The notes under the pieces: model-generated
Database searches by the model: none
What the model was told of the DNA's origin: nothing
Seen by the model: only the letters and a program-made list of their open reading frames with translations
Assembly: GCF_030272695.1 (NCBI RefSeq)
Contig: NZ_JARFYN010000035.1
Location: 1-64,000, forward strand
Origin: Martinezella calliandrae
GTDB lineage: Bacteria > Pseudomonadota > Alphaproteobacteria > Rhizobiales > Rhizobiaceae
Length of the DNA: 64,000 bases
Direction: 5' to 3'
Made by a program: the position numbers and the translations under genes
In this document: piece by piece, positions 16,205 through 26,314 of the stretch
Numbering within the stretch: position 1 is the stretch's first letter
How the letters are laid out: the number at the start of each line of letters is the position of its first letter

Positions 16205-18715
16205 ATGAAGAAACTGCCACTCGATACCGGCTGGGCCGTTTCCCGCCTCCGCGCACCCTCGACCGCCCCCTCGCTACCGGTAGCGATCCCGGCCTCGGTG
16301 CCGGGAACTGTGCATCTCGATCTCTTATCGGCCCGGCTCATCACTGACCCTTATCTCGATGTCAATGAGATCTCCCAGGACTGGATCGGCCGCTCGGCCT
16401 GGCGTTACCGGATGGCTTTCGACTGGGACGAGCACGAAGCGGATCGGATCGATCTTTCCTGCCTCGGGCTCGATACGGCTGCGCGTCTGGAACTGAATGG
16501 GGTGTTGCTCGGCGAGACGGGCAATATGCATCGCAGCTATCGATTCAATATCCGCGAGCAGCTCAAGGAAGGCCGGAACGAGCTCATCGTCGATTTCGAT
16601 TCCGCCTATGCCCATGGCGAAGCAGTTCGCAGCGAACTCGGTTCGGCCGCAGACATCCCCGCCAACTATCCCGGCCCAGGCAACCTCATCCGCAAGATGG
16701 CCTGCAATTTTGGCTGGGATTGGGGTCCGACCGTTGTTACATCCGGCATATGGAAGCCGATCGTCATTGAAAGCTGGTCGAAGGCACGTCTGAGCAGCGT
16801 TCGCCCCGAAATCACGCTTCAGGGCGGTGATGGCCTCGCACGCTTGCGCATCGAGATCGAATGGGCGGCCGAGGGTATCGATAGCGCGGCTCTGGTGATG
16901 TCGATCGGCGGCAAGCGTTCCGAAGTTAGGATTGCGCAAGGCGAGACGCATGCCCTTGTGGAATGCCGGATCGACAATCCGCAGGTCTGGTGGCCGCATG
17001 GACTAGGGGACCAGCCGCTCTACGATCTTGATCTTCGCCTTTTGGGTTCCGATGGTGCAACCCTCGACACCTGGCAACGCCGCGTCGGCTTCCGCTCCGT
17101 CCGCCTGGACACCGCGCCGGATGAGATCGGCTCTGCCTTTACCATCGTCGTCAACGATGTACCGGTCTTTGCCCGCGGCGCCAACTGGATTCCGGAGGAT
17201 TGCTTCCTTCCGCGCGTGACGCGGGAACGCTACCGTGAGCGGATCGCTCAGGCGCGCGATGCCAATATGAACATTCTCCGGGTCTGGGGTGGCGGCATTT
17301 ACGAAAGCGATGCCTTCTACGAGGAATGTGACGTCGCCGGCATCATGGTTTGGCAGGACTTCCTGTTCGCCTGCGCCGCCTATCCCGAGGACGAGCCGGT
17401 CTATAGCGAGATCGAAGCGGAGGCGCGCGAGGCGATCACCCGGCTGATGCCGCACCCCTCGCTCGTGCTCTGGAACGGCAACAACGAAAATATCTGGGGC
17501 TATTTCGACTGGGGTTGGCAGGATGTGCTCGCCAATCGCCCATGGGGTGCCGGCTATTATCTGGACCTGTTGCCGAAACTGGTTGCCGAGATCGACCCGA
17601 CGCGGCCCTATTGGCCCGGAAGCCCCTATTCCGGCTCGATGGATATTGCGCCCAATGCCGACGAGCATGGCTGCAAGCACATCTGGGACGTCTGGAACGA
17701 GGTCGGATACGAGACCTACCGCAACTATATTCCGCGTTTCTGTTCCGAATTCGGTTGGCAGGCACCGCCGACCTACGCCACATTTGCGGCGTCCGTGCGC
17801 GAGAAAAATCGAGCGCCCGCCTCCCCCGGCGTTCTGCATCACCAGAAGGCAACCGGCGGCAACGACAAGCTGCTTAAAGGATTGGAAGGCTGGTTTCCCA
17901 CCCCGGAAAGCTTCGATGACTGGCTCTTCGTGACCCAACTCAACCAGGCCCGCGCCATAAGTTTTGGCGTTGACCATATGCGATCGCATCGCCCCACCTG
18001 CATGGGTACGATCGTCTGGCAGCTCAACGACTGCTGGCCGGTCACCTCCTGGGCGGCGGTCGATGGCGCCGGACGAAAAAAGCCGCTCTGGTATGCGCTC
18101 CGCAACAGCTACACCCCGCATCTCTTGACCATCCAGCCGCGTGGCAACAGTCTCGCCGCCGTCGCCGTCAACGATACGTCCCTGTTCTGGCGCGTACCCT
18201 TCACCGTCGAGCGTTTCGATTTCAACGGCACGCTTCTCGCCCGCCATGTCGTCTGGCGCATTCTGTGTGACCGCTTCGAAGCCGCCGAGGTCGCGATCCC
18301 CAAGGATGTGGCGACGCCGGGCGATCCTGAGCGCGAGTTCCTGCGTGCCCGCCTCGGCGATGCCGAAGCCTGGTGGTTCTTCGAAAAGGATATGAAACTG
18401 CAATATCCGCAACCTCGCTTCGAGCTTCAGGCCGAAAACACCGATGATGGTGTCGCAGTCACGATCACAGCACTATCCTTCCTACGCGAACTCTGCCTGT
18501 TTGCCGATCGCATCAGCCCGAGCGCCGAGGTAGACGACATGCTGGTCAACCTGATGCCGGGCGAGAGCAAGACCTTTCATATCAAAGGCTTGTCGAAAGA
18601 GGCTTGGGACGATGCCGACCTTTCTCCTATCGTGCGCACGGCCAATCAGGTCGCGCAAATCCCAGGTTCGGTAACAGTGGAACTTGCCAGTCACCGGTCG
18701 AAGCGGACCTCATGA
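16205..18715 (+). CDS. GH2 beta-mannosidase
   Basis: An 836-residue glycoside hydrolase family 2 enzyme. The sugar-binding domain starts with VPGTVHLDLLSARLITDPY, the beta-mannosidase signature at the N-terminus. The Ig-like domain and TIM barrel follow, with FARGANWIPEDCFLPR and NILRVWGGGIYESDAFYE. The acid/base is Glu428 in WNGNNENIW and the nucleophile is Glu515 in FCSEFGW. There is no signal peptide, so it works on imported oligosaccharides in the cytoplasm, releasing mannose from the non-reducing end. It probably shares a transcript with the GntR gene and the next enzyme. Confidence 0.9.
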   Translation: MKKLPLDTGWAVSRLRAPSTAPSLPVAIPASVPGTVHLDLLSARLITDPYLDVNEISQDWIGRSAWRYRMAFDWDEHEADRIDLSCLGLDTAARLELNGVLLGETGNMHRSYRFNIREQLKEGRNELIVDFDSAYAHGEAVRSELGSAADIPANYPGPGNLIRKMACNFGWDWGPTVVTSGIWKPIVIESWSKARLSSVRPEITLQGGDGLARLRIEIEWAAEGIDSAALVMSIGGKRSEVRIAQGETHALVECRIDNPQVWWPHGLGDQPLYDLDLRLLGSDGATLDTWQRRVGFRSVRLDTAPDEIGSAFTIVVNDVPVFARGANWIPEDCFLPRVTRERYRERIAQARDANMNILRVWGGGIYESDAFYEECDVAGIMVWQDFLFACAAYPEDEPVYSEIEAEAREAITRLMPHPSLVLWNGNNENIWGYFDWGWQDVLANRPWGAGYYLDLLPKLVAEIDPTRPYWPGSPYSGSMDIAPNADEHGCKHIWDVWNEVGYETYRNYIPRFCSEFGWQAPPTYATFAASVREKNRAPASPGVLHHQKATGGNDKLLKGLEGWFPTPESFDDWLFVTQLNQARAISFGVDHMRSHRPTCMGTIVWQLNDCWPVTSWAAVDGAGRKKPLWYALRNSYTPHLLTIQPRGNSLAAVAVNDTSLFWRVPFTVERFDFNGTLLARHVVWRILCDRFEAAEVAIPKDVATPGDPEREFLRARLGDAEAWWFFEKDMKLQYPQPRFELQAENTDDGVAVTITALSFLRELCLFADRISPSAEVDDMLVNLMPGESKTFHIKGLSKEAWDDADLSPIVRTANQVAQIPGSVTVELASHRSKRTS

Positions 18716-18813
18716 AGGATTGCGATCGGAAACGGCAAATTGCCTCCTATGATCGTGCGGCGGCTTGTGATCTAGTAGGCCCATCCGACCCATGAATCAG
18801 CGAGACACCGGCT

Positions 18814-21800
18814 ATGTCCTCGGCACCCAATCGCAGCTTTCAGACGCCACGGCGCGAAGAACTCGGTCTTTCCACACTTAGCAATAGCGCCGGCCTATCG
18901 GTGTCGGCGCTACCGAACGGTACGCTTTTTGCCATCGACTTTGCAGACCAGCAGGGCGGCGTGATGATCAATCAGCTGCTGGGATCGCCTGTTTACGGCG
19001 GCATCGGGCGCCTCTATCTGCGCACCGGCGGTTCGCGGGCTGAAGTCGCCGAAATCGTCGGTCCGAAGGCTGCGGTCCGTTTCGGCCATGACGAGACGAC
19101 TTTTTGCTGGAGCGGCGAGACCGCAGGCATAAGGCATAAAGTCCGGTTGCAGCTTGATCCCGGCGGCACGGCTTGGTTCTGGCGGGTCTCGCTTGAAAAT
19201 ACGACCGGCGACGCACTTTCGGCCGATCTTGTACTGATCCAGGATGTCGGCCTCGGCGATCGCGGCTTCCTGATGAACAGCGAAGCCTATGCTTCGCAAT
19301 ATATCGATCATCACATTGCCGATCATTCCGCTTTTGGCCCGGTGGTGATGAACCGCCAAAATCTCAAACAGGGCGGCGGACGCAATCCCTGGCTCGCACA
19401 GGGCTGCGTTGATGGCGCCGCAGCCTATGCCACAGACGCGATCCAGCTGGTGGTGCCGGTCCGAAGCGGCGACGCGCAGATGGTGCCGGGCTTTGGTGAA
19501 AGCCTACCCGGCACGCGCCGGCAGCACGAAGTCGCCTGTCCGGCGATCCAGTCGAAGCCACTTGCGCTTGCGCCAGGGGGTGCGGTGACCACAACATTCT
19601 TTGGCCTATTCGTTGCCGATCACCCCGCGGCCTCAGGCGATGCCGACCTTGCGCGCCTTGACGCGCTACCGCAGACGCTCGGCGAACTGGCTGCGACGGA
19701 AATTGGCGACGACCTGCCGGTTCGCAGCCTGGTGCAGGACGCGCCCCTGTTTGTAACCGAGCCCTTGGACGAAGCGACGATCGAGCGGCTTTATCCAAAG
19801 CGCATGCTGGAAGAACATATCGATGGCCAGCTCTATTCCTTCTTCGTGCCCGACGGCTCGCTTAACCGCCATATCGTGCTGTGTGAAAAAGAACGTGTGG
19901 TAGCACGCCGTCATGGGGCCATCGTCCGTAGTGGCAAAAACATGCTGCTCGACGACCAGACACTGGCTGCAACCTGCTGGATGCAGGGCATCTTCGCCGC
20001 CCAGTTGACGATCGGCAATACGTCCTTCCACAAGCTTTTCTCGGTTTCCCGCGACCCCTACAATCTGACGCGGGCGAGCGGCCTGCGCATCCTCGCCGAT
20101 CTCGGCGAAGGCTGGCGCCTGCTTGGCGTTCCCGCCGCCTTCGATATGGGGCTCAGCGACGTCCGTTGGCTTTACAGGCTTGCCGGCCGCACCATCATCG
20201 TGTCGGCGATCGCTTCCGGCGACGATCCCTCCATGCAGTGGAGCGTCACGGTCGAGGGTGATCCCTGTCGATTCCTGGTATTTGGCCATATCGTGCTCGG
20301 CGAACGTGACTATGAGGCCGTCGCAAATATCGAGATCGACGCTCAGGCCAAGCAGATATCGTTCCGGCCCCAGCCGTCCTGGCTTTGGGATCGCTATCCG
20401 CATGCCGCCTATCATCTTGTCACCTCGACGCCGGATGTTTTCGAGGCGATCGGCGGCGACGAGCTTCTCTACAGCGACGGCGTGTCTCGCAACGGTCCCT
20501 TCGTCGCGCTCAAGTCGCATCAGACACAAGGCTTCAGCTTTGCGGTCACAGGATCGATGACCGACACAGCCGCAGGCGAAAGTCTTGCAGCACGTTACAA
20601 GGCCGGTGTCAGCAGCGAAGATATGCTCGCCCCCGCGCGACGCTTCTGGAACCACGTGACGCGCAGCATGCGCATCGAAGGCGATGGGCCAGATGTCGCA
20701 GCACAGGCCGCGATGCTGCCCTGGATCGCGCATGACGCGATCGTGCACTTGAGCGTGCCGCACGGCCTCGAGCAGTATACGGGTGCTGCCTGGGGGACGC
20801 GTGACGTCTGCCAGGGACCGGTGGAATTCCTGCTCGCCTATGAACACGATGCCGAAGTGAAGCGGGTTCTGAGCACGGTCTTTTCCGAGCAATACCGGGA
20901 TCGGGGCGACTGGCCGCAATGGTTCATGCTGGAGCCATATGCCAGTATCCGCGCCGGCGAGAGTCACGGCGATATCGTCGTTTGGCCGCTGAAGGCATTG
21001 TGCGACTATATCGAAGCCACGGGTGATCTCGCCTTCCTGGCTGCAACCGTTCCATGGCGTGCCGACGATACCATGCAGCAGACTGAAGAGACGGCGACGA
21101 TCTCTGCGCATGTCGACAAGCTGCTCGACACCGTCCGCGGCCGCTTCGTGCCGGGCACCAGCCTGATCCGTTATGGCGAAGGCGATTGGAACGACAGCCT
21201 GCAGCCGGCCGATCCGCATCTACGCGATTGGATGGTCAGCAGCTGGACGGTCTCGCTGCTTTACGAGCAACTCGTGCGCTATGCCGCGATCCTGACGCTG
21301 TGCAGCCGCGCCGGCGAAGCGCAGGCGCTGACTGAAACAGCTGCCGCCATGCGCGATGACTTCAACCGGCTCTTGATGCGTGACGGCGTCGTCGCCGGCT
21401 ATGGCGTGTTCAATCCGAGCCATGATGGCGTCGAGCTGCTGCTTCATCCGCAAGATACCCGCACCGGCCTGCATTATTCGCTGATCGCGATGACGCAGCC
21501 GATGCTGGGCGGTCTCTTCACGCCGGAGCAGCGACATGAGCACTTGAAGCTGATAAAGGACAATCTCCTTTTTCCCGACGGCGTGAGGCTGATGGAAAAG
21601 CCGGCGACCTATGCCGGCGGACCCGAGACTTTGTTCCGCCGCGCCGAATCCTCGTCCTTCTTTGGGCGCGAGATCGGGCTGATGTATGTGCATGCGCATC
21701 TGCGCTACTGCGAGGCGCTAGCCATCGATAGTGATGCCGAAGGCGTCTGGAACGCACTGGCGCTCGCCAATCCGATCGCGGTCAGCGGCCGGCTCGATCA

Positions 21801-22074
21801 AGCATCACTGCGCCAGCGCAACACCTATTTCAGCAGCAGCGACGCTGCCTTCGCCGATCGTTACCACGCGTCTGATGATTGGGACCGCGTCAAAGCGGGC
21901 ACCATCGCCGTCGAAGGCGGCTGGCGCATCTATTCAAGCGGCCCTGGCCTCTATACGAGGAGCCTGATCAACAATGTCTTCGGCTTCAAACGGCATTTCG
22001 GCAAGCGCATCCATAAGCCGCTATTGCCGGCATCAATTGCCGTTTCCAAGGTCGAACTGAATTTCGAGGCCTAG
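18814..22074 (+). CDS. GH94/GH36-type carbohydrate phosphorylase-like protein
   Basis: A 1086-residue protein. The N-terminal half is a beta-sandwich region with glycosyltransferase-36-associated features (TAWFWRVSLENTTGD, GGGRNPWLAQGC). The C-terminal half is an alpha/alpha barrel with GAAWGTRDVCQGP, YGEGDWNDSLQPADP (Asp794 at the catalytic position of cellobiose-type phosphorylases) and GLHYSLIAMTQPMLGG. Phosphorylases of this class split beta-linked disaccharides with phosphate. The closest arrangement I know is the C-terminal domain of cyclic beta-glucan synthases and stand-alone relatives, and the true substrate is unknown. The neighbouring beta-mannosidase and uxuA suggest a mannose-containing substrate. 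No signal peptide is seen. Confidence 0.75.
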   Translation: MSSAPNRSFQTPRREELGLSTLSNSAGLSVSALPNGTLFAIDFADQQGGVMINQLLGSPVYGGIGRLYLRTGGSRAEVAEIVGPKAAVRFGHDETTFCWSGETAGIRHKVRLQLDPGGTAWFWRVSLENTTGDALSADLVLIQDVGLGDRGFLMNSEAYASQYIDHHIADHSAFGPVVMNRQNLKQGGGRNPWLAQGCVDGAAAYATDAIQLVVPVRSGDAQMVPGFGESLPGTRRQHEVACPAIQSKPLALAPGGAVTTTFFGLFVADHPAASGDADLARLDALPQTLGELAATEIGDDLPVRSLVQDAPLFVTEPLDEATIERLYPKRMLEEHIDGQLYSFFVPDGSLNRHIVLCEKERVVARRHGAIVRSGKNMLLDDQTLAATCWMQGIFAAQLTIGNTSFHKLFSVSRDPYNLTRASGLRILADLGEGWRLLGVPAAFDMGLSDVRWLYRLAGRTIIVSAIASGDDPSMQWSVTVEGDPCRFLVFGHIVLGERDYEAVANIEIDAQAKQISFRPQPSWLWDRYPHAAYHLVTSTPDVFEAIGGDELLYSDGVSRNGPFVALKSHQTQGFSFAVTGSMTDTAAGESLAARYKAGVSSEDMLAPARRFWNHVTRSMRIEGDGPDVAAQAAMLPWIAHDAIVHLSVPHGLEQYTGAAWGTRDVCQGPVEFLLAYEHDAEVKRVLSTVFSEQYRDRGDWPQWFMLEPYASIRAGESHGDIVVWPLKALCDYIEATGDLAFLAATVPWRADDTMQQTEETATISAHVDKLLDTVRGRFVPGTSLIRYGEGDWNDSLQPADPHLRDWMVSSWTVSLLYEQLVRYAAILTLCSRAGEAQALTETAAAMRDDFNRLLMRDGVVAGYGVFNPSHDGVELLLHPQDTRTGLHYSLIAMTQPMLGGLFTPEQRHEHLKLIKDNLLFPDGVRLMEKPATYAGGPETLFRRAESSSFFGREIGLMYVHAHLRYCEALAIDSDAEGVWNALALANPIAVSGRLDQASLRQRNTYFSSSDAAFADRYHASDDWDRVKAGTIAVEGGWRIYSSGPGLYTRSLINNVFGFKRHFGKRIHKPLLPASIAVSKVELNFEA

Positions 22075-22081
22075 GGGCGAA

Positions 22082-22102
22082 GGAGCCGCTAGTTGCGGCT
22101 CC
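22082..22102 (+). terminator. Hairpin after the GH94-like gene
   Basis: GGAGCCGC-TAGTT-GCGGCTCC, a perfect 8-bp stem with a 5-nt loop, begins 8 bp after the stop. No strong U-run follows. It lies between this gene and the oppositely oriented cupin gene, so it could stop transcription from both sides. Confidence 0.6.
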
Positions 22103-22183
22103 CTACCACTTCTATTTGATCGTGCGGTAACCAACCACCAGCCCCTTTTGCCTAGACTGCGCGTCCGCCGATCTCACTCGATG

Positions 22184-22588
22184 TCACTTCACGGGCAAGA
22201 CAGCCGGGGCGCCTTTGTTCTTGAGCAGCACGACGATGAATTTCACGGGCTTAGTATTGCTTGCGTTGCGGCTGACCAGGTGGATGTCGGTGGGACTTTC
22301 GTAATAGGTCTCTCCCGCCGACACGGTGACTTCTTTTTGTCCCTTGACCTGCATCACGACCGAGCCCTCCAGAACGTAGACGAATGCATTCGCCTCGTGC
22401 TTGTGAATGGGCGAGGAACCTCCCGGTTCATACTCGACCGATAACATCAGTCCCTCCTTGCCCGGATAATTTGGGAGGTCCTTTTGCATGAGCGGTGTGA
22501 CGTGCGCAGCGTCATCCGCGGCAAGCGACAATGTGCCAACGAGGCAAACTGCCGCCGACACAATTAGCCTGAGCAAAATCGAATTCAT
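22184..22588 (-). CDS. Exported cupin-domain protein
   Basis: A 134-residue protein with a Sec signal peptide (RLIVSAAVCLVGTLSLAADD) and one cupin_2 barrel. The metal site is SSPIHKHEANAFVYVLEG, followed by YYESPTDIHLVSRNAS. It should act in the periplasm. The function is unknown; related exported cupins accompany oxidoreductase genes. GGAGG precedes the ATG. The nitroreductase gene is 99 bp upstream on the same strand, so joint transcription is possible. Confidence 0.75.
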   Translation of the reverse strand: MNSILLRLIVSAAVCLVGTLSLAADDAAHVTPLMQKDLPNYPGKEGLMLSVEYEPGGSSPIHKHEANAFVYVLEGSVVMQVKGQKEVTVSAGETYYESPTDIHLVSRNASNTKPVKFIVVLLKNKGAPAVLPVK

Positions 22589-22687
22589 TGTCGTAGTCCT
22601 CCTGGCTGTTCAATCCTAGATATGCGGGGTTCCATCGGGATGACTTCAACGCTCCCACATCGGCTTTTGCAGAGTGGGGGCGTCGTT

Positions 22688-23404
22688 TCATATACCCGGC
22701 AACGCATTCTCGCGCTCTGATTGCGCTGATCGGTGCGAAGCAGTGTCGACGAAGGTGACGGTCTCGTTGAGTGGCGCCCGGCCGGTGTGGATGTAGGGCT
22801 CCGTGACGTCCTCGTACCCGATCGACATGCCACAGAAAAGGATGAGCCCTTCAGGCGGTGACAGGATCTCCGCGACGGTCTTGCGGTAGACTGACCAAGC
22901 CATCTGGGTGCAACTTTGCAACCCCTCGCCGCGCAGCAGCAGCATGACAGTCTGAAGATACATGCCGACGTCGGCCCACTGGGGCAAACCCAGTTCCCGG
23001 TCAATGTAGCAGAACAGGGCGGCGGGCGCGCCGAAACAATCCCAATTCGCGGAAGCTGCTCTCTGACTTGCCTCCCAGTCGCCGTCCGCAATGCCGAGTG
23101 AGCTGTAGCGTTCGTGGCCGAAGACAGATCGGCGTTCGCGATACGGAGACTTCATTGCGGCCGGGTACATTTCGTATTCCCGATCGTCCCAGGGGTCGCC
23201 TGCGGCCACGCGTTTGCCGGCGCGCCTCTTGAGCTCGGCAAGCGGCCCACCGGTCAGCACATAGCTGTTCCACGGCTGGATGTTCGATCCGGACGGAGCC
23301 CAACTCGCGGCGAGCAGCACGCGCTCAAGCACCTCCCTCGGAACATCCCGGTCGACGAACCTGCGCACCGCCCGTCGGCTCTTCACCGCCTCATACACAT
23401 CCAT
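22688..23404 (-). CDS. Nitroreductase-family flavoprotein
   Basis: A 238-residue protein of the FMN-dependent nitroreductase fold. AVKSRRAVRRFVDRDVP at the N-terminus carries the FMN phosphate-binding Arg residues, WAPSGSNIQPWNSYVLTG follows, then QWADVGMYLQTVMLLLRGEGLQSC and FCGMSIGYED. The match is close to the RutE/NfnB-type branch that reduces nitro groups or quinones with NAD(P)H. GGAAGGT lies before the ATG. The 400 bp upstream is non-coding. Confidence 0.85.
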   Translation of the reverse strand: MDVYEAVKSRRAVRRFVDRDVPREVLERVLLAASWAPSGSNIQPWNSYVLTGGPLAELKRRAGKRVAAGDPWDDREYEMYPAAMKSPYRERRSVFGHERYSSLGIADGDWEASQRAASANWDCFGAPAALFCYIDRELGLPQWADVGMYLQTVMLLLRGEGLQSCTQMAWSVYRKTVAEILSPPEGLILFCGMSIGYEDVTEPYIHTGRAPLNETVTFVDTASHRSAQSERENALPGI

Positions 23405-23831
23405 AATCGTTTACCTTCCAGCTGCTAAGTCCCGAGCAACTAAGAGGTACCAATTCGGGATGGGTCGGCCAATTGTGCGCAATGTTGGTCCGCGCACTGC
23501 AATTGGTTAGACGAAGCCATACCAATGGTTAGGTGAAAGTCATAGGCAGCCTGAGGCTACCTCCTGGCAAGGTTCGGGCACTTGCGGCGCCAGGCGCTGC
23601 AACAAAGGCCGAGCGCGCCATTCCAAAGGGGTGGGACAAGCACCAAGGCGACTAAGATTGTACCAAACCAAGGGGTAGAACCGAGGCCAAGCGAGGATTC
23701 CACCACCAGGCCGCCGATCCGTCTATGCCGGCCATGATCATCTTGCTGCCGGCATCAGCGCCTTTATCGACTTTCTGGTATCGCGAATCACGTAAAACAG
23801 CGCTGACTATTCGACTAGCAGAGGGCAGGAT
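23405..23831. other. Intergenic region between nitroreductase and DUF2161 gene
   Basis: No gene is seen. Near the nitroreductase end, AATTGGTTAG at 23501-23510 and CAATGGTTAG near 23523-23532 form a loose direct repeat that may be an operator. The remainder carries no recognisable signal. Confidence 0.35.
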
Positions 23832-24491
23832 TTGGAGACGGCGCTTTATCTTCCGATCAAGAATTTTCTGGAAGCGGCCGGTTATGCGGTCAAGGGCGAG
23901 ATCGGCAGTTGCGATCTTGTCGGCCTGAGCAGCGACGAACCACCTGTCGTCGTCATTTGCGAATTGAAACTCGCTTTTAATCTGGAACTCGTGCTGCAGG
24001 CTGTCGATCGTGCGACGGCAAGCGATGAGGTCTGGATTGCCGCCCGCGTCTCGGCCAAGGGCAAGGGGCGAGAAAGCGATCGCCGGTTTCGCGATCTCTG
24101 CCGCCGCCTCGGCTTTGGCATGCTGGCTGTTTCCGACAGCGGTACTGTCGACATCGTCGTCAGTCCGGTCGCGCCGATGCCCCGAAAGAACACGGGCCGT
24201 CGATCACGCCTCGTTGAGGAACATAGGCGGCGAAAGGGCGATCCCACGCGCGGTGGCAGCACGCGTTCGCCGATCATGACCGCCTATCGCCAACAGGCGC
24301 TCGCCTGTGCCGTTGCCATCCAGAGCGGCCAGCAACGCCCCAAGGATATTCGCGTCAGTGCCCCTCAAGCCGAAAAAATCCTGCGGCACAACGTCTATGG
24401 CTGGTTCGAACGCGTCGACCGCGGCATTTACGCCCTGACCGAACTTGGTGCGGCGGCGCTGAAGCGCTGGCCACCAGCGGATGGAGTTTAA
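23832..24491 (+). CDS. DUF2161 protein (PD-(D/E)XK nuclease-like)
   Basis: A 219-residue protein starting at TTG 23832; the family begins METALYxPxKxFLE, so this start is well supported even though the codon is rare. The nuclease-like core contains GYAVKGEIGSCDLVGL and VVVICELKLAFNLELVLQA, in which Asp and Glu-x-Lys form the PD-(D/E)XK pattern. The C-terminal half is a helix-turn-helix-like region (LRHNVYGWFERVDRGIYALTE). The biological role is not established. Genes on either side are unrelated. Confidence 0.75.
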   Translation: METALYLPIKNFLEAAGYAVKGEIGSCDLVGLSSDEPPVVVICELKLAFNLELVLQAVDRATASDEVWIAARVSAKGKGRESDRRFRDLCRRLGFGMLAVSDSGTVDIVVSPVAPMPRKNTGRRSRLVEEHRRRKGDPTRGGSTRSPIMTAYRQQALACAVAIQSGQQRPKDIRVSAPQAEKILRHNVYGWFERVDRGIYALTELGAAALKRWPPADGV

Positions 24492-24766
24492 ACAATAAAT
24501 GTGGGAAAATTCCGGCACTGAAACATTAAATTCTAGTAATGTCTTGCAATATTGTAATATAAACATGATAAATATTTAATTTGTAAAAGTTACCAGGCGG
24601 ACCATATAAATCATCAGCGCCAATTCTTCTTTCCGCTGCAAATTCTGCAGTAACTTTGGGCAATCAAAGTTCCGGGAAACAGTAGAAATGGCCTCCATTT
24701 GACGCCTGGTCCAGAACATGGACCCAAGACGCCATATCGCCAACGATCTCGTAAGGGACATTTGCC

Positions 24767-26269
24767 ATGTCATCTATTCTTCGCAAGCACCGCGCCGCAG
24801 CCATCGTGGGAGCGGCCATCATCGTCGGCGCGGGTGCCCTGCCCTTCGCCCTCACCAGCCCCGCTGCCATGGCCGCCAACGAACCTAGCGGCATCATCGC
24901 ACCCGGCGGCTCCTTCGCGCCGATCGTCGACGCCGACAAGCCGGCAGTGGTGACCGTCACCACGACCATGAAGGCAGCCGATGCCGGCGCGGATGCGGGC
25001 GATTCCCCGATGGACGAGCAGTTCCGCCAATTCTTCGAGAATCAGGGCATCCCCTTCCCGCAGCAGCAGGCGCCGCAACATAATCCGGCCCAGCGTGGCA
25101 AGGCGCTCGGCTCTGGCTTCGTTATCAGCGCAGATGGCGTCATCGTTACCAATAACCACGTCGTTGAGAATGCTACCGACATCAAGGTGACGCTCGACGA
25201 CGGTACGGAAGTGCCCGCCAAGCTTCTCGGCGCCGACGCTAAATCCGACCTCGCCGTCCTGAAGATCCAGGCGCCGAAGCCGCTCGCGACTGTGGCCTGG
25301 GGCGACTCAGACAAGCTGAAGCTCGGCGACCAGATCCTGGCGATCGGCAACCCCTTCGGCATCGGCACGACTGTCACCGCTGGTATCGTTTCGGCCCGCG
25401 GCCGTGACCTGCACAGCGGCCCCTATGACGATTTCATCCAGATCGACGCCCCGATCAACCATGGCAATTCCGGCGGCCCGCTGGTCGACCGCGATGGCAA
25501 TGTCGTCGGCATCAACACCGCCATCTATTCGCCGAATGGCGGCAGTGTCGGCGTCGGTTTCGCCATCCCTTCCAATGAAGCCAAGGCGATCGTTGCAAAA
25601 CTCGAAAAGAACGGTTCGATCGATCACGGCTATCTCGGCGTCGCCATTCAGCCGGTGACGAACGATGTCGCCGATGCGGTTGGTCTCTCGCAGCCACAGG
25701 GCGCCTTGGTCGCCAATGTCACCGACGGAACCCCGGCTGCTGATGCCGGTATCAAGAGCGGCGACATCGTCACTGCCGTCGGTAACGAAACTGTCAAGAC
25801 GCCCAAGGATCTGTCGCGCCTGGTTGCCGATCTTTCCCCGGGTGACAAGCGGTCGGTCACTGTCTGGCGCAATGGCAAGAGCGTCGATGTCAACGTAACA
25901 ATCGGCGGCAACGATGACAACAAGCGGGCAGCCAATGACAAGGGCGACGGCAAGGTTGTGCCGTCCAACCAGCCAAGCATCGGCGTCGGTCTCGCCGACT
26001 TAACTCCTGATCTGCGCCAGCAGATGAACCTGCCGCGCAATGTCGAAGGCGCAGTTGTCGCCAGCGTCAACCCCGACAAGCCTGCCGCCGCCGCAGGCGT
26101 CCAGACCGGCGATATCATCGTTTCGGTCAACGATCAGCCGGTCCATGATGCCCATGAAGTCCAGAGCGCGGTCGCGCAGGCCGGAAAGGCAGGCCGTAAG
26201 TCGGTGCTTCTGCTGATCCAGCGCGACGGCAACAAGACCTTTGTTGCTGTGCCGTTCGCAGCAGCATAA
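24767..26269 (+). CDS. degP: Do/DegP-type periplasmic serine protease
   Basis: A 500-residue HtrA-family protease with an N-terminal signal segment (AAAIVGAAIIVGAGALPFAL ending near SPAAMAA). The catalytic triad is intact: His131 in TNNHVV, Asp161 in KSDLAVLK and Ser235 in HGNSGGPL. Two PDZ domains follow, the first with QPQGALVANV and the second with VEGAVVASVNPDKPA. It degrades or holds misfolded envelope proteins. Rhizobia carry several paralogues and the symbol is therefore approximate. AAGGGA lies before the ATG. The 275 bp upstream are AT-rich and free of genes. Confidence 0.9.
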   Translation: MSSILRKHRAAAIVGAAIIVGAGALPFALTSPAAMAANEPSGIIAPGGSFAPIVDADKPAVVTVTTTMKAADAGADAGDSPMDEQFRQFFENQGIPFPQQQAPQHNPAQRGKALGSGFVISADGVIVTNNHVVENATDIKVTLDDGTEVPAKLLGADAKSDLAVLKIQAPKPLATVAWGDSDKLKLGDQILAIGNPFGIGTTVTAGIVSARGRDLHSGPYDDFIQIDAPINHGNSGGPLVDRDGNVVGINTAIYSPNGGSVGVGFAIPSNEAKAIVAKLEKNGSIDHGYLGVAIQPVTNDVADAVGLSQPQGALVANVTDGTPAADAGIKSGDIVTAVGNETVKTPKDLSRLVADLSPGDKRSVTVWRNGKSVDVNVTIGGNDDNKRAANDKGDGKVVPSNQPSIGVGLADLTPDLRQQMNLPRNVEGAVVASVNPDKPAAAAGVQTGDIIVSVNDQPVHDAHEVQSAVAQAGKAGRKSVLLLIQRDGNKTFVAVPFAAA

Positions 26270-26314
26270 GCATCCTTTAAAGGACAACTGCTGCAGGACA
26301 TCTGTGCCTCGTCT

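Noticed and set aside
17003..18412. A 469-codon minus-strand frame inside the beta-mannosidase gene
   Set aside because: It is a shadow of the GH2 gene, which has intact catalytic motifs.
19666..21219. A 517-codon minus-strand frame inside the GH94-like gene
   Set aside because: It is opposite a complete family protein and shows typical antisense composition.
23501..23532. AATTGGTTAG / CAATGGTTAG direct repeat upstream of the nitroreductase gene
   Set aside because: Short and imperfect, with no adjacent regulator gene to link it to.
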